DNA of 53,210 bases, from positions 1 to 53,210 of the forward strand of contig CAKRTZ010000010.1 of assembly GCA_934402515.1 (NCBI GenBank), given 5' to 3'. The stretch's first letter is position 1. Each line of letters begins with the position of its first letter. The DNA is from an uncultured Lachnospiraceae bacterium (lineage in GTDB: Bacteria > Bacillota > Clostridia > Lachnospirales > Lachnospiraceae). This document shows, in pieces, positions 1 to 8,789 of this stretch. A model generated the notes under the pieces. That model had not been told where the DNA came from and did no database searches. It saw nothing but the letters and a program-made list of their open reading frames with translations. The position numbers were made by a program, and so were the translations under genes.

Positions 1-75
1 TGATAACAGCATTCCTGCTGCCAGAATCAGTGCCAGAATTTGTTTTCTTCTATTTAAAATAGTTTTATTTTTCAT
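1..75 (-). CDS. N-terminus of an exported protein (partial)
   Basis: Only the first 25 codons are in the window. They encode a basic N-terminus (MKNKTILNRRKQ) followed by a hydrophobic stretch (ILALILAAGMLLS), which is a signal peptide or N-terminal anchor. The ATG at 75 has an AGGA ribosome site 9 bases upstream, and a near-perfect promoter lies at 167-195, so this is a real gene start rather than chance. The mature protein lies outside the window, so its function cannot be stated. Confidence 0.7.
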   Translation of the reverse strand, partial: MKNKTILNRRKQILALILAAGMLLS

Positions 76-116
76 TTCTTCGTTCCTATGGGTACTTTGA
101 ATTTGCCTCTTAAATA

Positions 117-162
117 TTTGCAACTATTCAGCCTGGTTAAATTGTTACAAAATTGTTACAAA
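117..162. repeat. Short inverted repeat plus 11-bp tandem repeat
   Basis: TTTGCAACTATTCAG (117-131) faces TTAAATTGTTACAAA (137-151). The two arms resemble the terminal repeats of the ~148-bp elements at 9187-9335 and 48795-48942. The right arm ends in ATTGTTACAAA (141-151), which is repeated exactly at 152-162. The block lies in the untranslated leader downstream of the promoter at 167-195. It could be a deletion remnant of the larger element or a regulatory site; TTGTTACAA is palindromic apart from its central base. Confidence 0.6.
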
Positions 163-166
163 AGGC

Positions 167-195
167 ATTATAGCAATTTCACTCCTGGCTGTCAA
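167..195 (-). promoter_or_regulatory. Sigma-A-type promoter for the exported protein gene
   Basis: On the minus strand TTGACA (190-195) and TATAAT (167-172) are separated by exactly 17 bp, a full consensus match. It points at the partial gene starting at 75 and lies just beyond the ribF terminator, so it separates that gene from the nusA operon. Confidence 0.85.
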
Positions 196-221
196 TGTTG
201 AGAAAAGAATTTCATATGCAC

Positions 222-254
222 ACAAAAAACACCTGAACAGAAATGTTCAGGTGT
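222..254 (-). terminator. Rho-independent terminator of the ribF operon
   Basis: An 11-bp perfect hairpin (ACACCTGAACA at 229-239 and its complement at 244-254, 4-base loop) is followed on the minus strand by a T-run. The ribF stop codon (247-249) lies inside the stem, so termination begins as translation ends. Confidence 0.9.
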
Positions 255-1170
255 GTAAAAAATAGTTCTTACATTCCTCTTTATCACGGGAAAGCTGTCC
301 GGTCAGCTCCTCCAGACCGGAAAACTTCCGTTCCGGGCGGGTATGTTTATAAAGGAATACCTCAATTTCCTTATCATACAAATCCTTTTCCACATCAAAG
401 AGGTGCGTCTCCACGCCGTAAACCTCCCGCTCTCCGATGGTGGGTTTACAGCCGATATTGGTCATCCCCTGATATTTGTTTCCTTCATAAAGAGTTTCCG
501 ACACATACACACCATTGGGTGGCAGCAGCTTCTCCTGAGAGGGAATCAAATTGGCTGTGGGGGTATCAATGGTACGCCCCAGCGCATTGCCATGAACCAC
601 GGTTCCCCGGACACTATAAGGACGCCCCAACAGCAGGGCTGTCAGTTCCATCTCTCCCTGCAGTACCGCTTCCCGTACATAGGTGGAACTGATTTCCCTT
701 CCGTTCATACATAGCTTGTCCACAATCTCCACCTGATAACCCAGTTCGCCGGATAACTGCTGTAGCAGTTCTATGCCTCCCAGCCCTCTGTCTCCATAGG
801 AGAGGTCAGTTCCTGCGGTGATATACCGGGTATGCATCTTCTCTCCCAGAATAACCCTTACAAAATCCTCCGGGGAGGTGGCTGCCGTCTTGGTATTCAT
901 GGGGAATTCGATAAGATAGTCAATGCCCATTTCTCCAAAATATTCTTGTTTTTCCTCCCGGGTCATCAGTTCCTTCTGCTTTTTCCCGGAAAAGAATTCC
1001 GCCGGAGAGGGATTAAATGTAAAAATCGTGCTTTTCAGTCCCTGTTTCTTCTGCTGTAGGATATTCCGCAGCAGTTTCTGATGCCCCAGATGAATACCGT
1101 CAAATTTACCGATGGCTACTGCAGTAGGATAGGGTATGTTAAATTGTGTTGTCTCTGCGATAATCTGCAT
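247..1170 (-). CDS. ribF: Bifunctional riboflavin kinase / FAD synthetase
   Basis: Phosphorylates riboflavin to FMN and adenylylates FMN to FAD in the cytoplasm. The N-terminal nucleotidyltransferase domain has GKFDGIHLGHQ at about residues 21-31 (HxGH motif) and the ISSTYVR signature near 160. The C-terminal riboflavin kinase domain carries GRTIDTPTANL. The usual DFxFG motif reads DLSYG here, a mild variant. I chose the ATG at 1170 because AAGGA precedes it; an in-frame TTG at 1194 has no good ribosome site. It is the last gene of the nusA/infB operon, 69 bp after truB. No FMN riboswitch is seen, as expected for a gene inside a translation operon. Confidence 0.93.
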   Translation of the reverse strand: MQIIAETTQFNIPYPTAVAIGKFDGIHLGHQKLLRNILQQKKQGLKSTIFTFNPSPAEFFSGKKQKELMTREEKQEYFGEMGIDYLIEFPMNTKTAATSPEDFVRVILGEKMHTRYITAGTDLSYGDRGLGGIELLQQLSGELGYQVEIVDKLCMNGREISSTYVREAVLQGEMELTALLLGRPYSVRGTVVHGNALGRTIDTPTANLIPSQEKLLPPNGVYVSETLYEGNKYQGMTNIGCKPTIGEREVYGVETHLFDVEKDLYDKEIEVFLYKHTRPERKFSGLEELTGQLSRDKEECKNYFLHT

Positions 1171-1239
1171 CGTCTTACTTATTCCTTCATTCAATCACTT
1201 ACAAGTATGCATGTGAGCGTAACATTTCATTTTCCGGGG

Positions 1240-2142
1240 TTACATGGAAGTGCTGAGAAACATTTTTACCGGTTTATATAATTCCCCATCTCTCTGGTAA
1301 ATGCCACAGAACAGATCATCGTCCCGGTAAACCCGCACCTCTGCCCCATCGGGAATTTTTTCTCTGGTTTCGCAATGATGCTCCGTAAAAGAATTCCCGT
1401 TATCAATCATCTTGCGGAATTGGGGAAGGACACGTACCGCCGGGTAGTCCGCAAATACCTGATCCACAGGAACGATGTGTTCTCCGATTTCTCCTGCATC
1501 CCGTAACTGTTCAATCTGGGATAAAGTCAGTGCCTGACCGATGGTAAAGGCACCGGAGCGGGTACGGGTCAACTGCTTCATGGCACCCAAGCAGCCTAAC
1601 TTCTCTCCCATGTCCTGGCACAAAGTCCGGATATAGGTTCCCTTTCCACACTTCACCCGCATGGTCACACAGGGCAGGTTGATTTCCTGGATTTCAATTT
1701 CATATATCACCACCGGACGGGCTTTGATTTCCACTTTTTTTCCTTCCCGTGCCAGTTCGTAAAGCCGTTTGCCATCCACCTTCAAGGCAGAGTACATGGG
1801 GGGAAGCTGCTGGATCTTCCCGATAAAAGCCGTTGCTGCTTCCTGAATCTGTTCCTCTGTCACATCCACCGGATGAGTTTCCAGTACCCTGCCGCTTAAA
1901 TCCTGGGTGTCTGTTTTTACGCCCAGCTGCAGTACCGCCACATATTCCTTGGTTTTGTCCGTGAGAAACTCACACAACTTCGTACCCACGCCCAGACAAA
2001 CAGGCAGCACGCCCACCGCATCCGGATCGAGCGTGCCCGTGTGTCCAATCTTTTTCTGTTTTAAAATACCACGTAGCTTCGCCACCACATCGTGAGAGGT
2101 AAAGCCCGCCTCCTTATATACATTCAGAATTCCGTTATACAC
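1240..2142 (-). CDS. truB: tRNA pseudouridine-55 synthase
   Basis: Makes pseudouridine 55 in the T-loop of tRNAs. The hallmark HTGTLDPDAVGVLPV lies near residues 34-48, with the catalytic Asp39. KEYVAVLQLG and the GKGTYIRTL motif follow, and a C-terminal PUA-like region ends the 300-residue protein. Both size and order fit the TruB family. It follows nrnA by 11 bp in the operon, so the two are almost certainly cotranscribed. Confidence 0.95.
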   Translation of the reverse strand: MYNGILNVYKEAGFTSHDVVAKLRGILKQKKIGHTGTLDPDAVGVLPVCLGVGTKLCEFLTDKTKEYVAVLQLGVKTDTQDLSGRVLETHPVDVTEEQIQEAATAFIGKIQQLPPMYSALKVDGKRLYELAREGKKVEIKARPVVIYEIEIQEINLPCVTMRVKCGKGTYIRTLCQDMGEKLGCLGAMKQLTRTRSGAFTIGQALTLSQIEQLRDAGEIGEHIVPVDQVFADYPAVRVLPQFRKMIDNGNSFTEHHCETREKIPDGAEVRVYRDDDLFCGIYQRDGELYKPVKMFLSTSM

Positions 2143-2153
2143 TGGATTTTCCT

Positions 2154-3116
2154 TTACTGCTGCCCAAGCATTAATTGTTTCTCAATATGTACGGAGAGAT
2201 TGTTAATACAATCATGGAAAGTGCCGGTCATGGTGCAGCCTGCCGCCCGTACATGTCCGCCGCCGCCGAAAAGCTGGGCAATCTGCGCTACATTCACCTT
2301 TTCATTGGAACGCATGCTGACCTTGTACTGCAAGGCTCCGGTCTGATACATAAACACCGCACAGTCCACTCCCTTGATATTGAGAAGCTGATTTACAATA
2401 CCATCCAGATCGCTGGAAGTCACTCCATAAAACTCCATGGTTCGCTGGTCCACACAACTTACGGTACAGTGTCCGTCCATAAACTGAATGCTCTCCAGCA
2501 ATGCCCTTCCCAGAATCTGGGTCTGTAGATAGGTCTTTTCATAAAAAGTCTCGGCAATCAGCTTGGAAAAATCAAAGCCATAGCCGATGAGTTTTGCCCC
2601 AATCTCCATGGTATGGGGCGAGGTACAGGAATACTGGAACACGCCGGTATCGTGGATGATTCCGGTGTAAATGGCTCTTGCTATGTCCACATCCAGTTCT
2701 TCCCCCGCAAGCAGTTCATACACCAGTTCACTGGCAGAACTTGCAGTGGGTACCACAAAGTTTACCATACCGCAGCCACTGTTGCTGATATGATGGTCTA
2801 CGTTGATGGTTTTCTTTGCCTGCTCAAAATACTTCCGGGCATCCCCCAGTCGGTCTGCGGCACAGTCCACACAGAAAAATACATCGTAGGTTTCCACTTC
2901 GGTGTGGAAATCTGTGCGAATCTGTTCCGTTCCCTTTAATTCCCGGAATACATCCGGGAATTTTTCCAGAAATAAGTCCACCCGTTTCTCCGGAAATCTC
3001 TTTTGCAGAAAAAGCAACAGCGCCACGGTGGAACCGACGCAGTCGCCATCCGGACGGACATGACCACCAATGCCGATGGTGGCCGCATCCTTTACTTCTT
3101 CTATTAAATTAAACAT
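2154..3116 (-). CDS. nrnA: DHH-family nanoRNase / pAp phosphatase
   Basis: The 320-residue protein has the two-part DHH phosphoesterase layout: GHVRPDGD near residues 18-25, a metal-binding Asp in FCVDCA, the DHH triad at 107-109, and the DHHA1 glycine-rich motif (GGGGHVRAAG) near the C-terminus. By family it degrades oligoribonucleotides of 2-5 nt and dephosphorylates 3'-phosphoadenosine 5'-phosphate with Mn2+. Its position between rbfA and truB is the standard place for nrnA in Firmicutes. It starts 5 bp after the rbfA stop. Confidence 0.92.
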   Translation of the reverse strand: MFNLIEEVKDAATIGIGGHVRPDGDCVGSTVALLLFLQKRFPEKRVDLFLEKFPDVFRELKGTEQIRTDFHTEVETYDVFFCVDCAADRLGDARKYFEQAKKTINVDHHISNSGCGMVNFVVPTASSASELVYELLAGEELDVDIARAIYTGIIHDTGVFQYSCTSPHTMEIGAKLIGYGFDFSKLIAETFYEKTYLQTQILGRALLESIQFMDGHCTVSCVDQRTMEFYGVTSSDLDGIVNQLLNIKGVDCAVFMYQTGALQYKVSMRSNEKVNVAQIAQLFGGGGHVRAAGCTMTGTFHDCINNLSVHIEKQLMLGQQ

Positions 3117-3121
3117 ACTTA

Positions 3122-3496
3122 CTACTCCGCGTCATGTTCGCCCTGGGCTTTCATGACATCATCAATCTTTTTGGACATATCCACGCCGTAGGCAATGGAC
3201 TGATCCATGATAAAACGAATTTCCGGCGTATTCCGCAGATTGATTCTGCGCGCCAGTTCCCTGCGGATAAAACCCTCCGCACTGTTTAAGCCCTTTAAAG
3301 TATTTTCGATCTCATCCTCACCGCCGAGGACACTGATCCATGCCTTACAGGTCCTTAAATCCGGAGAAACCTCCACGGACACAACAGAAGTCCATGGACT
3401 GATTCTCGGGTCTTTAATCTCACCCCGGATTAAGTTGGCGAGTTCCTTCTGGACTTCTCCGTTAATCCGGGTATTTTTTACACTGTTTTTTCTCAT
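3122..3496 (-). CDS. rbfA: 30S ribosome-binding factor A
   Basis: A 124-residue protein with the RbfA fold: basic N-terminus, the I-RGEIKDPRI motif, and a C-terminal region (LRNTPEIRFIMDQSIAYG) typical of the KH-like domain. It binds the 30S subunit and helps 16S rRNA 5'-end maturation. It follows infB by 27 bp and precedes nrnA by 5 bp in the same operon. Confidence 0.95.
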   Translation of the reverse strand: MRKNSVKNTRINGEVQKELANLIRGEIKDPRISPWTSVVSVEVSPDLRTCKAWISVLGGEDEIENTLKGLNSAEGFIRRELARRINLRNTPEIRFIMDQSIAYGVDMSKKIDDVMKAQGEHDAE

Positions 3497-3523
3497 TGAA
3501 AACTACTCCCAGGGAAGTCACTC

Positions 3524-6469
3524 CTAGCGGGGTACTTCCACCATAATATAGGCTTCTACGATATCCAGTTCCTGCATCTTGTCAAAGTCTTCAAATACAA
3601 GACCGCACTCGAAGCCTTCTTTTACTTCCTTCACATCGTCCTTGAAACGCTTCAGGCTGGCAAGAGATCCCTCGTAGATCTGCTCTCCCTCACGGGTGAT
3701 ACGGATCTTACAACCACGCTCGAAACGACCGTCAAGCACATAGGAACCTGCAATATTTCCCACAGCAGATGCCTTGAAGATCTGACGAACCTCGGCATGA
3801 CCGATCACCTTTTCCTCGTAAACAGGATCCAGCATACCCTTCATTGCCTGCTCGATATCCTCAATTGCCTGGTAGATGACCTTGTACAGACGGACATCCA
3901 CGCCTTCTTTCTCTGCAGTCGCCTTTGCGGTAGCATCAGGACGCACATTGAAACCGATGATAATTGCATTGGATGCGGATGCCAGAGACACATCGGACTC
4001 ATTGATGGCACCAACACCTCCGTGGATGCATTTAACAACCACTTCATCGTTGGACAGTTTCATCAGACTCTGTTTTACAGCCTCTACACTACCCTGTACA
4101 TCAGCTTTGACAATCAGGTTAAGCTCCTTCAGGTTACCTTCCTGAATCTGGCTGAACAGATCATCCAGAGACATCTTGGACTTGGTCTCTGCCAGCATCT
4201 TCTCTTTATTCTGGGCAACGAAGGTATCTGCATAACTCTTCGCTGTCTTATCATTCTCATGTGCCAGGAATACTTCACCGGCATTGGGTACATCGGACAG
4301 ACCTAAAATCTCTACCGGAGTAGAAGGTCCTGCCTCTTTTACTCTTCTGCCCTTGTCGTCCACCATCGCCCGGACTTTACCGTGACTTGCACCGGCAGAT
4401 ACGAAATCACCCACATGGAGGGTACCCTTCTGTACCAGAACCGTTGCCACAGGGCCCCGGCCTTTATCCAGCTGCGCCTCAATGACAAGACCTCTTGCAC
4501 GGCGGTTGGGATTTGCTTTTAACTCCATAATTTCTGCAGTCAGAAGAATGGTCTCTAACAGGGTGTCGATTCCCTCACCGGATTTTGCGGATACGGGAAC
4601 AAACTCAGTGGATCCGCCCCAGTCTACAGGAATTAACTCATACTCGGTCATCTCCTGTTTTACTTTTTCCACGTTTGCGCCGGGTTTATCAATCTTGTTC
4701 ACTGCAACAATGATTTCAACTCCTGCTGCCTTGGCATGGTTAATTGCCTCTACGGTCTGGGGCATCACACCATCGTCCGCAGCAACTACCAATACAGCAA
4801 TATCCGTTGCATTGGCGCCACGCATACGCATTGCGGTAAATGCCTCATGTCCGGGGGTATCTAAGAAAGTAATGCTCTGTCCCTTTGCCTGTACGGTATA
4901 AGCACCGATGGCCTGGGTGATGCCACCAGCCTCTTTATCGGTGACGTTGGTTTTACGGATCGCATCCAGCAGGGAAGTCTTACCATGGTCAACGTGACCC
5001 ATAACACAGACTACCGGAGGTCTGGATACCATTTCTGCCTCGTCCTCGTCATCCTCTTTTAACAGTTCCTCAATGACATCCACCTTGACTTCCTTCTCAC
5101 AGATAATGTCATATTCGATTGCAATATTTTCTGCTTCCTCAAAGGTCAGTTCAGAGTTTACGGTTACAATCTGTCCCTGTAAAAACAGCTTTTTGATAAT
5201 GACAGAGGGCTGCATCTTCATCTTATCAGCCAGTTCCTTGATGGTGAGGGTCTCCGGAACAGTGATCACCTTGATCTGCTCCTCCGGTGCCTCCTCCTTC
5301 TTCTCCGGTTTGATGAAGCGGCCGGCTTTATTGGTCTTTACTTTGCTGTTGTCATCCTCGTAGATATGGTCCTTCTTGGAGCGGTTGTCTCTCTCCTGGT
5401 TGTTGCGGCGTTTCTTGTCGTCCCGAGGCTTCTCATTCTGCATCGGAGTTTCGCCTCCAAAGCCTTTACCAGGTGCCGGCTTCTGGAACTTATTGCCGGG
5501 TCTATTTCCCGGTCCTGCATTGCCTCTTGGACCGCCGACGCCACCGTTAGCAGGGCGGTTACCCTGCCCGTTACCGCCAAAATTACCTCTACCGCCCTGG
5601 CCACCGCCAAAGCCTGTTCTATTCTGACCATCAAACCGTCTTTCGCCGTTACCGTTGTTCGGTCTGCCATCACGGTTTCCCGGTCTGTCGGTTCTGTTCT
5701 GGCTGTTTCTATTCTGCCCATACTGTCCATTTCCTACTCCTGCAGGTCTTACCGGAGGTGCAGTTCTTCCTGTAAAATTGGAGGAAGGTCTTCTCTCCTG
5801 ACTCTGCTGCTGTGCCTGTGCAGGTTTCTCTGCGGGACGGCTCTGTACTGCCTCGTTTGCTGCCGGTGCAGTGGTGTTTACCGGTCTGTTCTGCTCCTGT
5901 GCCGGACGTTCCTGTCTGCGCTGGGGCTGGGAAGCTCTGCCGTCATAATCATTGGTTACCGGTGACGGTTTTACGCTGGAACGGATCAAAGGTCTTCCTG
6001 TAGGGGAATTTACACGGAAAGTATTTCCTCCCCGTCCGTTATTATTTCCCTGATTGTTGCCCTGACCACCCTGGGGTCTGCGATTCTGTCCGTTCCCATT
6101 TCCCTGGTTGTTGTTTCCCTGGGGTCTGGAATTCTGCCCCTGGATTTTGGAATTATTCGGGTTACTTACGAAAATAATCTTTTTCTTTTTCTTCGGAGAA
6201 TCTGCCTCCGGGCTCTTCTCCTGCTTAGGCTCCTCTGTTTTCACAGGGGCTGCCTTTGGTGCCTCTGCCTTCTCAGCCTTGGGTGCTGCCGGTTTTTCAG
6301 CCGGTGCATTCTTTTTGCCAAAATGGGATCTCACAAGGGCTGCTGCATCATCCTCAACGGAAGATTGTGCTGCCTTTGCTTCAATTCCTTTCTCCTGTAA
6401 AAAGGCCAGGACATCACTGCTCTTTATCTCAAATTCTTTTGCAAGTTCAAATACTTTTGTTTTTGCCAT
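3524..6469 (-). CDS. infB: Translation initiation factor IF-2
   Basis: GTPase that places initiator tRNA on the 30S subunit. The 981-residue protein has an IF2_N module at residues 1-50, a second at about 405-455, and the GTPase core with GHVDHGKT (491-498), DTPGHEAF, NKID and SAKSGEG, followed by the EF-Tu-like domain II and C-terminal domains. Between the IF2_N modules lies a long low-complexity stretch (about residues 105-350) rich in Gly, Asn, Arg, Gln and Pro with many NR, GGR and GNG runs, larger than in most bacilli. It follows ylxQ by 7 bp. Confidence 0.97.
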   Translation of the reverse strand: MAKTKVFELAKEFEIKSSDVLAFLQEKGIEAKAAQSSVEDDAAALVRSHFGKKNAPAEKPAAPKAEKAEAPKAAPVKTEEPKQEKSPEADSPKKKKKIIFVSNPNNSKIQGQNSRPQGNNNQGNGNGQNRRPQGGQGNNQGNNNGRGGNTFRVNSPTGRPLIRSSVKPSPVTNDYDGRASQPQRRQERPAQEQNRPVNTTAPAANEAVQSRPAEKPAQAQQQSQERRPSSNFTGRTAPPVRPAGVGNGQYGQNRNSQNRTDRPGNRDGRPNNGNGERRFDGQNRTGFGGGQGGRGNFGGNGQGNRPANGGVGGPRGNAGPGNRPGNKFQKPAPGKGFGGETPMQNEKPRDDKKRRNNQERDNRSKKDHIYEDDNSKVKTNKAGRFIKPEKKEEAPEEQIKVITVPETLTIKELADKMKMQPSVIIKKLFLQGQIVTVNSELTFEEAENIAIEYDIICEKEVKVDVIEELLKEDDEDEAEMVSRPPVVCVMGHVDHGKTSLLDAIRKTNVTDKEAGGITQAIGAYTVQAKGQSITFLDTPGHEAFTAMRMRGANATDIAVLVVAADDGVMPQTVEAINHAKAAGVEIIVAVNKIDKPGANVEKVKQEMTEYELIPVDWGGSTEFVPVSAKSGEGIDTLLETILLTAEIMELKANPNRRARGLVIEAQLDKGRGPVATVLVQKGTLHVGDFVSAGASHGKVRAMVDDKGRRVKEAGPSTPVEILGLSDVPNAGEVFLAHENDKTAKSYADTFVAQNKEKMLAETKSKMSLDDLFSQIQEGNLKELNLIVKADVQGSVEAVKQSLMKLSNDEVVVKCIHGGVGAINESDVSLASASNAIIIGFNVRPDATAKATAEKEGVDVRLYKVIYQAIEDIEQAMKGMLDPVYEEKVIGHAEVRQIFKASAVGNIAGSYVLDGRFERGCKIRITREGEQIYEGSLASLKRFKDDVKEVKEGFECGLVFEDFDKMQELDIVEAYIMVEVPR

Positions 6470-6476
6470 GCGTTAA

Positions 6477-6791
6477 CTACCTCCATACCGTTTCCATCTG
6501 TTCCATCAGGGCTTTCGCAAAACCGGAATCCGTGATTGCAAGTGAAGATCTGACCTCTTTACCCATTGCGTGTCCCAGTGTCTCTTTCTCTCCGTAAAAC
6601 ACCAGCGGCACATGATAATAGGTACATTTGTTGGTAAACAGCTTCTTCGTATTGTCAGAAGCGTCCTCCGCCACCATCACCAGCTTGGCTTTGCCCTCTT
6701 TCACCGAGTTCTCCGTAGCAAATTCTCCGCTCACCACATTTCTGGATCTGGCTGCCAAGCCCAACAATGACAATACCTTATTCTGCTTCAA
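6477..6791 (-). CDS. ylxQ: L7Ae-family ribosomal protein YlxQ
   Basis: Small RNA-binding protein of the L7Ae/L30e/S12e fold (KQNKVLSLLGLAARSRNVVSGE, then AKLVMVAEDASDNTKK). By family it binds kink-turn RNA. I place the start at the TTG at 6791 (104 residues): AAGGAG lies 10 bases upstream, and family members usually begin at this KQNK motif. A longer frame from an ATG at 6821 would add ten residues that only re-read the ylxR end. The chosen start overlaps ylxR by 14 bp, which implies translational coupling. Confidence 0.87.
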   Translation of the reverse strand: MKQNKVLSLLGLAARSRNVVSGEFATENSVKEGKAKLVMVAEDASDNTKKLFTNKCTYYHVPLVFYGEKETLGHAMGKEVRSSLAITDSGFAKALMEQMETVWR

Positions 6792-7062
6792 TCTCGTCAA
6801 ACTCCTTCTCCAGCCTCTCATATATTTCTTCAGGAATACTCATTTTGAAGGAGCGCTCCAGACCTTTGTTTTTCCTTGCCTTCTTCAGACATTCTTTTGA
6901 AAAACAAATATATGCGCCTCTTCCGTTTTTCTTTCCTGTTGCATCCAGCATAATCTCATCTTCCGCGGTTTTTAAAACTCGGAGCATTTCTTTTTTGCTC
7001 TTCATCTCACCACATCCGACACATTGCCGCAAGGGAACTTTCTTAGCAGCCTGTTTTGCCAT
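6778..7062 (-). CDS. ylxR: YlxR family nucleic acid-binding protein
   Basis: A 94-residue basic protein with the family signature PLRQCVGCGEMKSKKEMLRVL and the later GRGAYICFSKECLKKA motif, both carrying paired cysteines. The family has been linked to RNase P modulation and to transcription effects, but the role here is not shown by sequence. It lies 12 bp after nusA and overlaps ylxQ, in the usual order nusA-ylxR-ylxQ-infB. Confidence 0.93.
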   Translation of the reverse strand: MAKQAAKKVPLRQCVGCGEMKSKKEMLRVLKTAEDEIMLDATGKKNGRGAYICFSKECLKKARKNKGLERSFKMSIPEEIYERLEKEFDEIEAE

Positions 7063-7074
7063 GTTCTTTCCCTC

Positions 7075-8253
7075 TTATTCTTCTGTTGCAGGCTCTTCTG
7101 CAGGCTCACTGCTGTTCTCAGCAGGCTCCTCATACTCGCCCTCTTCGTACTCGCCTTCCTCGTACTCATCATAATCATCGATGTAGTCCTCATAACGGAA
7201 ACCGGGTGCATCCTTTGCCTGTGTCTCACTCTTGATGTCAATCTTGTATCCGGTCAGTCTCGCTGCCAGTCTTGCATTCTGTCCCTCTTTACCGATAGCC
7301 AGGGATAACTGGTAATCAGGCACAACAACCTTTGCGGTCTTTTCTTCAGGATCCGCAAATACTGCAACAATTTTTGCAGGGGATAATGCATTCTGAATCA
7401 GATTTCCGGGGTTCTCATCCCAGTTTACAATGTCGATCTTCTCACCGCGGAGTTCCTCCACGATGGCATTGACTCTGGCACCGTTCATACCTACGCAGGC
7501 ACCCACTGCATCTACATTGGGATTGTTGGACCATACGGCAATCTTGGTACGGCTGCCAGCCTCTCTGGCAATGCTCTTAATTTCTACGGTTCCGTCCTTA
7601 ATCTCCGTTACTTCAGACTCAAAGAGGCGTTTTACCAGTTCGGGATGGGTACGGCTGACTAAAATTCTGGGACCCTTGGGTGTATTTCTTACCTCCAGGA
7701 TATAAACCTTGATACGCTCAGTAGGTTTAAATACCTCACCCTTTACCATCTCATTCTCGTTGAGCATGGCATCTGCTTTTCCCAGATTGATACTGATATT
7801 TCTTCCCACATAGCGCTGTACGATACCGGTAACCACATCCTTCTCTTTTTCAAAATACTGGTTATAGATCACACTGCGCTCTTCCTCACGGATTTTCTGC
7901 AAAATTACATTTTTAGCATTCTGGGTGGCAATACGTCCAAACTCCTTGGACTTAATCTCCACATGGATGATGTCACCAACTTTTGCCTTCTTGGAGATTG
8001 CCTGGGCATCCTCTAAAGAGATCTGGAGGCAGCTGTCCTCCACATCCTCGGCGGTGGGCACCACTTCCTTCTCCGCATAGCAGAGGAAATCACAGGTATC
8101 GCGGTCAATCTCAACCTTGATATTGTCGGATTTGCCAAAGTGGTTCTTGCATGCGGTAATCAGAGAGTTCTCGATGGCTTCAAACAAAGTCTCTTTGCTG
8201 ATTTCCTTTTCTTTTTCCAAGATATTGAGTGCTTCCATTAATTCCTTGTTCAT
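7075..8253 (-). CDS. nusA: Transcription termination/antitermination factor NusA
   Basis: Binds RNA polymerase and nascent RNA to modulate pausing and termination. The order is N-terminal RNAP-binding domain, S1 domain (GDIIHVEIKSKEFGRIA and following), KH1 and KH2 (GPRILVSRTHPELVKRLFE, VGACVGMNGARV, LAIGKEGQNARLAARLTG). The 392-residue length and absence of C-terminal acidic repeat domains fit the Gram-positive form. The tail is strongly acidic with YEEGE repeated in tandem near residue 370. GGAGG precedes the ATG. Confidence 0.96.
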   Translation of the reverse strand: MNKELMEALNILEKEKEISKETLFEAIENSLITACKNHFGKSDNIKVEIDRDTCDFLCYAEKEVVPTAEDVEDSCLQISLEDAQAISKKAKVGDIIHVEIKSKEFGRIATQNAKNVILQKIREEERSVIYNQYFEKEKDVVTGIVQRYVGRNISINLGKADAMLNENEMVKGEVFKPTERIKVYILEVRNTPKGPRILVSRTHPELVKRLFESEVTEIKDGTVEIKSIAREAGSRTKIAVWSNNPNVDAVGACVGMNGARVNAIVEELRGEKIDIVNWDENPGNLIQNALSPAKIVAVFADPEEKTAKVVVPDYQLSLAIGKEGQNARLAARLTGYKIDIKSETQAKDAPGFRYEDYIDDYDEYEEGEYEEGEYEEPAENSSEPAEEPATEE

Positions 8254-8272
8254 TTTCCTTTTTCCTCCTGTC

Positions 8273-8737
8273 TTAAAAATCCAGTGCCAGATGGATTGCT
8301 GCTACATCTCCTCTTAAGAAACTGCGCTTTTCCCCCGCCTGTTCAATCACAATCGTATCTGCATCAAAGGAACACAGGGTTCCTTCAAATTCTTTACATT
8401 TCTCAATGGCTTTGTAAGTTTTTACCACCACATCCTTACCGATGCTCTTTTCCAAATGTTTGTCTTTTTTCAGCTGTCTGCCAAGTCCGGGACTGCTCAC
8501 TTCAAGGATATAGGCTTCTTCAATATAGTCCTCCTCATCCAGAACATCCGACAATGCGCGGCTCACATTCTCACAATCATTAATGTTGACTCCGTCCGGC
8601 TTGTCAATGTAAACCCGCAGGTACCATTCGCCTGCTTCTTTTACATATTCCACATCGTAAATTTCCACCTGGAAACGTTCCACGATGGGGACAAGCAATT
8701 CTTCCGTCTTTGCTTCGTACGTCTCTTTTTTAGACAT
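8273..8737 (-). CDS. rimP: Ribosome maturation factor RimP
   Basis: Assists 30S subunit assembly. The protein shows the two-domain layout: an N-terminal alpha/beta domain ending DEEDYIEEAYILEVSSPGLGRQL (the SSPG-lxR signature) and a C-terminal Sm-like beta domain. I chose the ATG at 8737 because AAGGA is 10 bases upstream; a GTG at 8743 lies too close to that site. It is the first gene of the nusA operon, 19 bp before nusA. Confidence 0.93.
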   Translation of the reverse strand: MSKKETYEAKTEELLVPIVERFQVEIYDVEYVKEAGEWYLRVYIDKPDGVNINDCENVSRALSDVLDEEDYIEEAYILEVSSPGLGRQLKKDKHLEKSIGKDVVVKTYKAIEKCKEFEGTLCSFDADTIVIEQAGEKRSFLRGDVAAIHLALDF

Positions 8738-8789
8738 GTACACACGTTCCTTTCACTATTCAGTTGTCATTGTTACACCCGTTTGGGCA

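Noticed and set aside
1171..1239. FMN riboswitch before ribF
   Set aside because: The 69-bp gap is too short and lies inside the nusA operon; no RFN-type conserved boxes are visible.
5366..5965. 199-residue plus-strand open frame
   Set aside because: It lies wholly antisense to the low-complexity part of infB, is Ser/Val-rich without any domain, and has no ribosome site; a shadow of biased codons.
5480..6130. Repetitive DNA that could suggest a CRISPR-like or tandem array
   Set aside because: The repeats are irregular codons for Gly, Asn, Arg and Gln within infB, with no constant repeat or spacer length.
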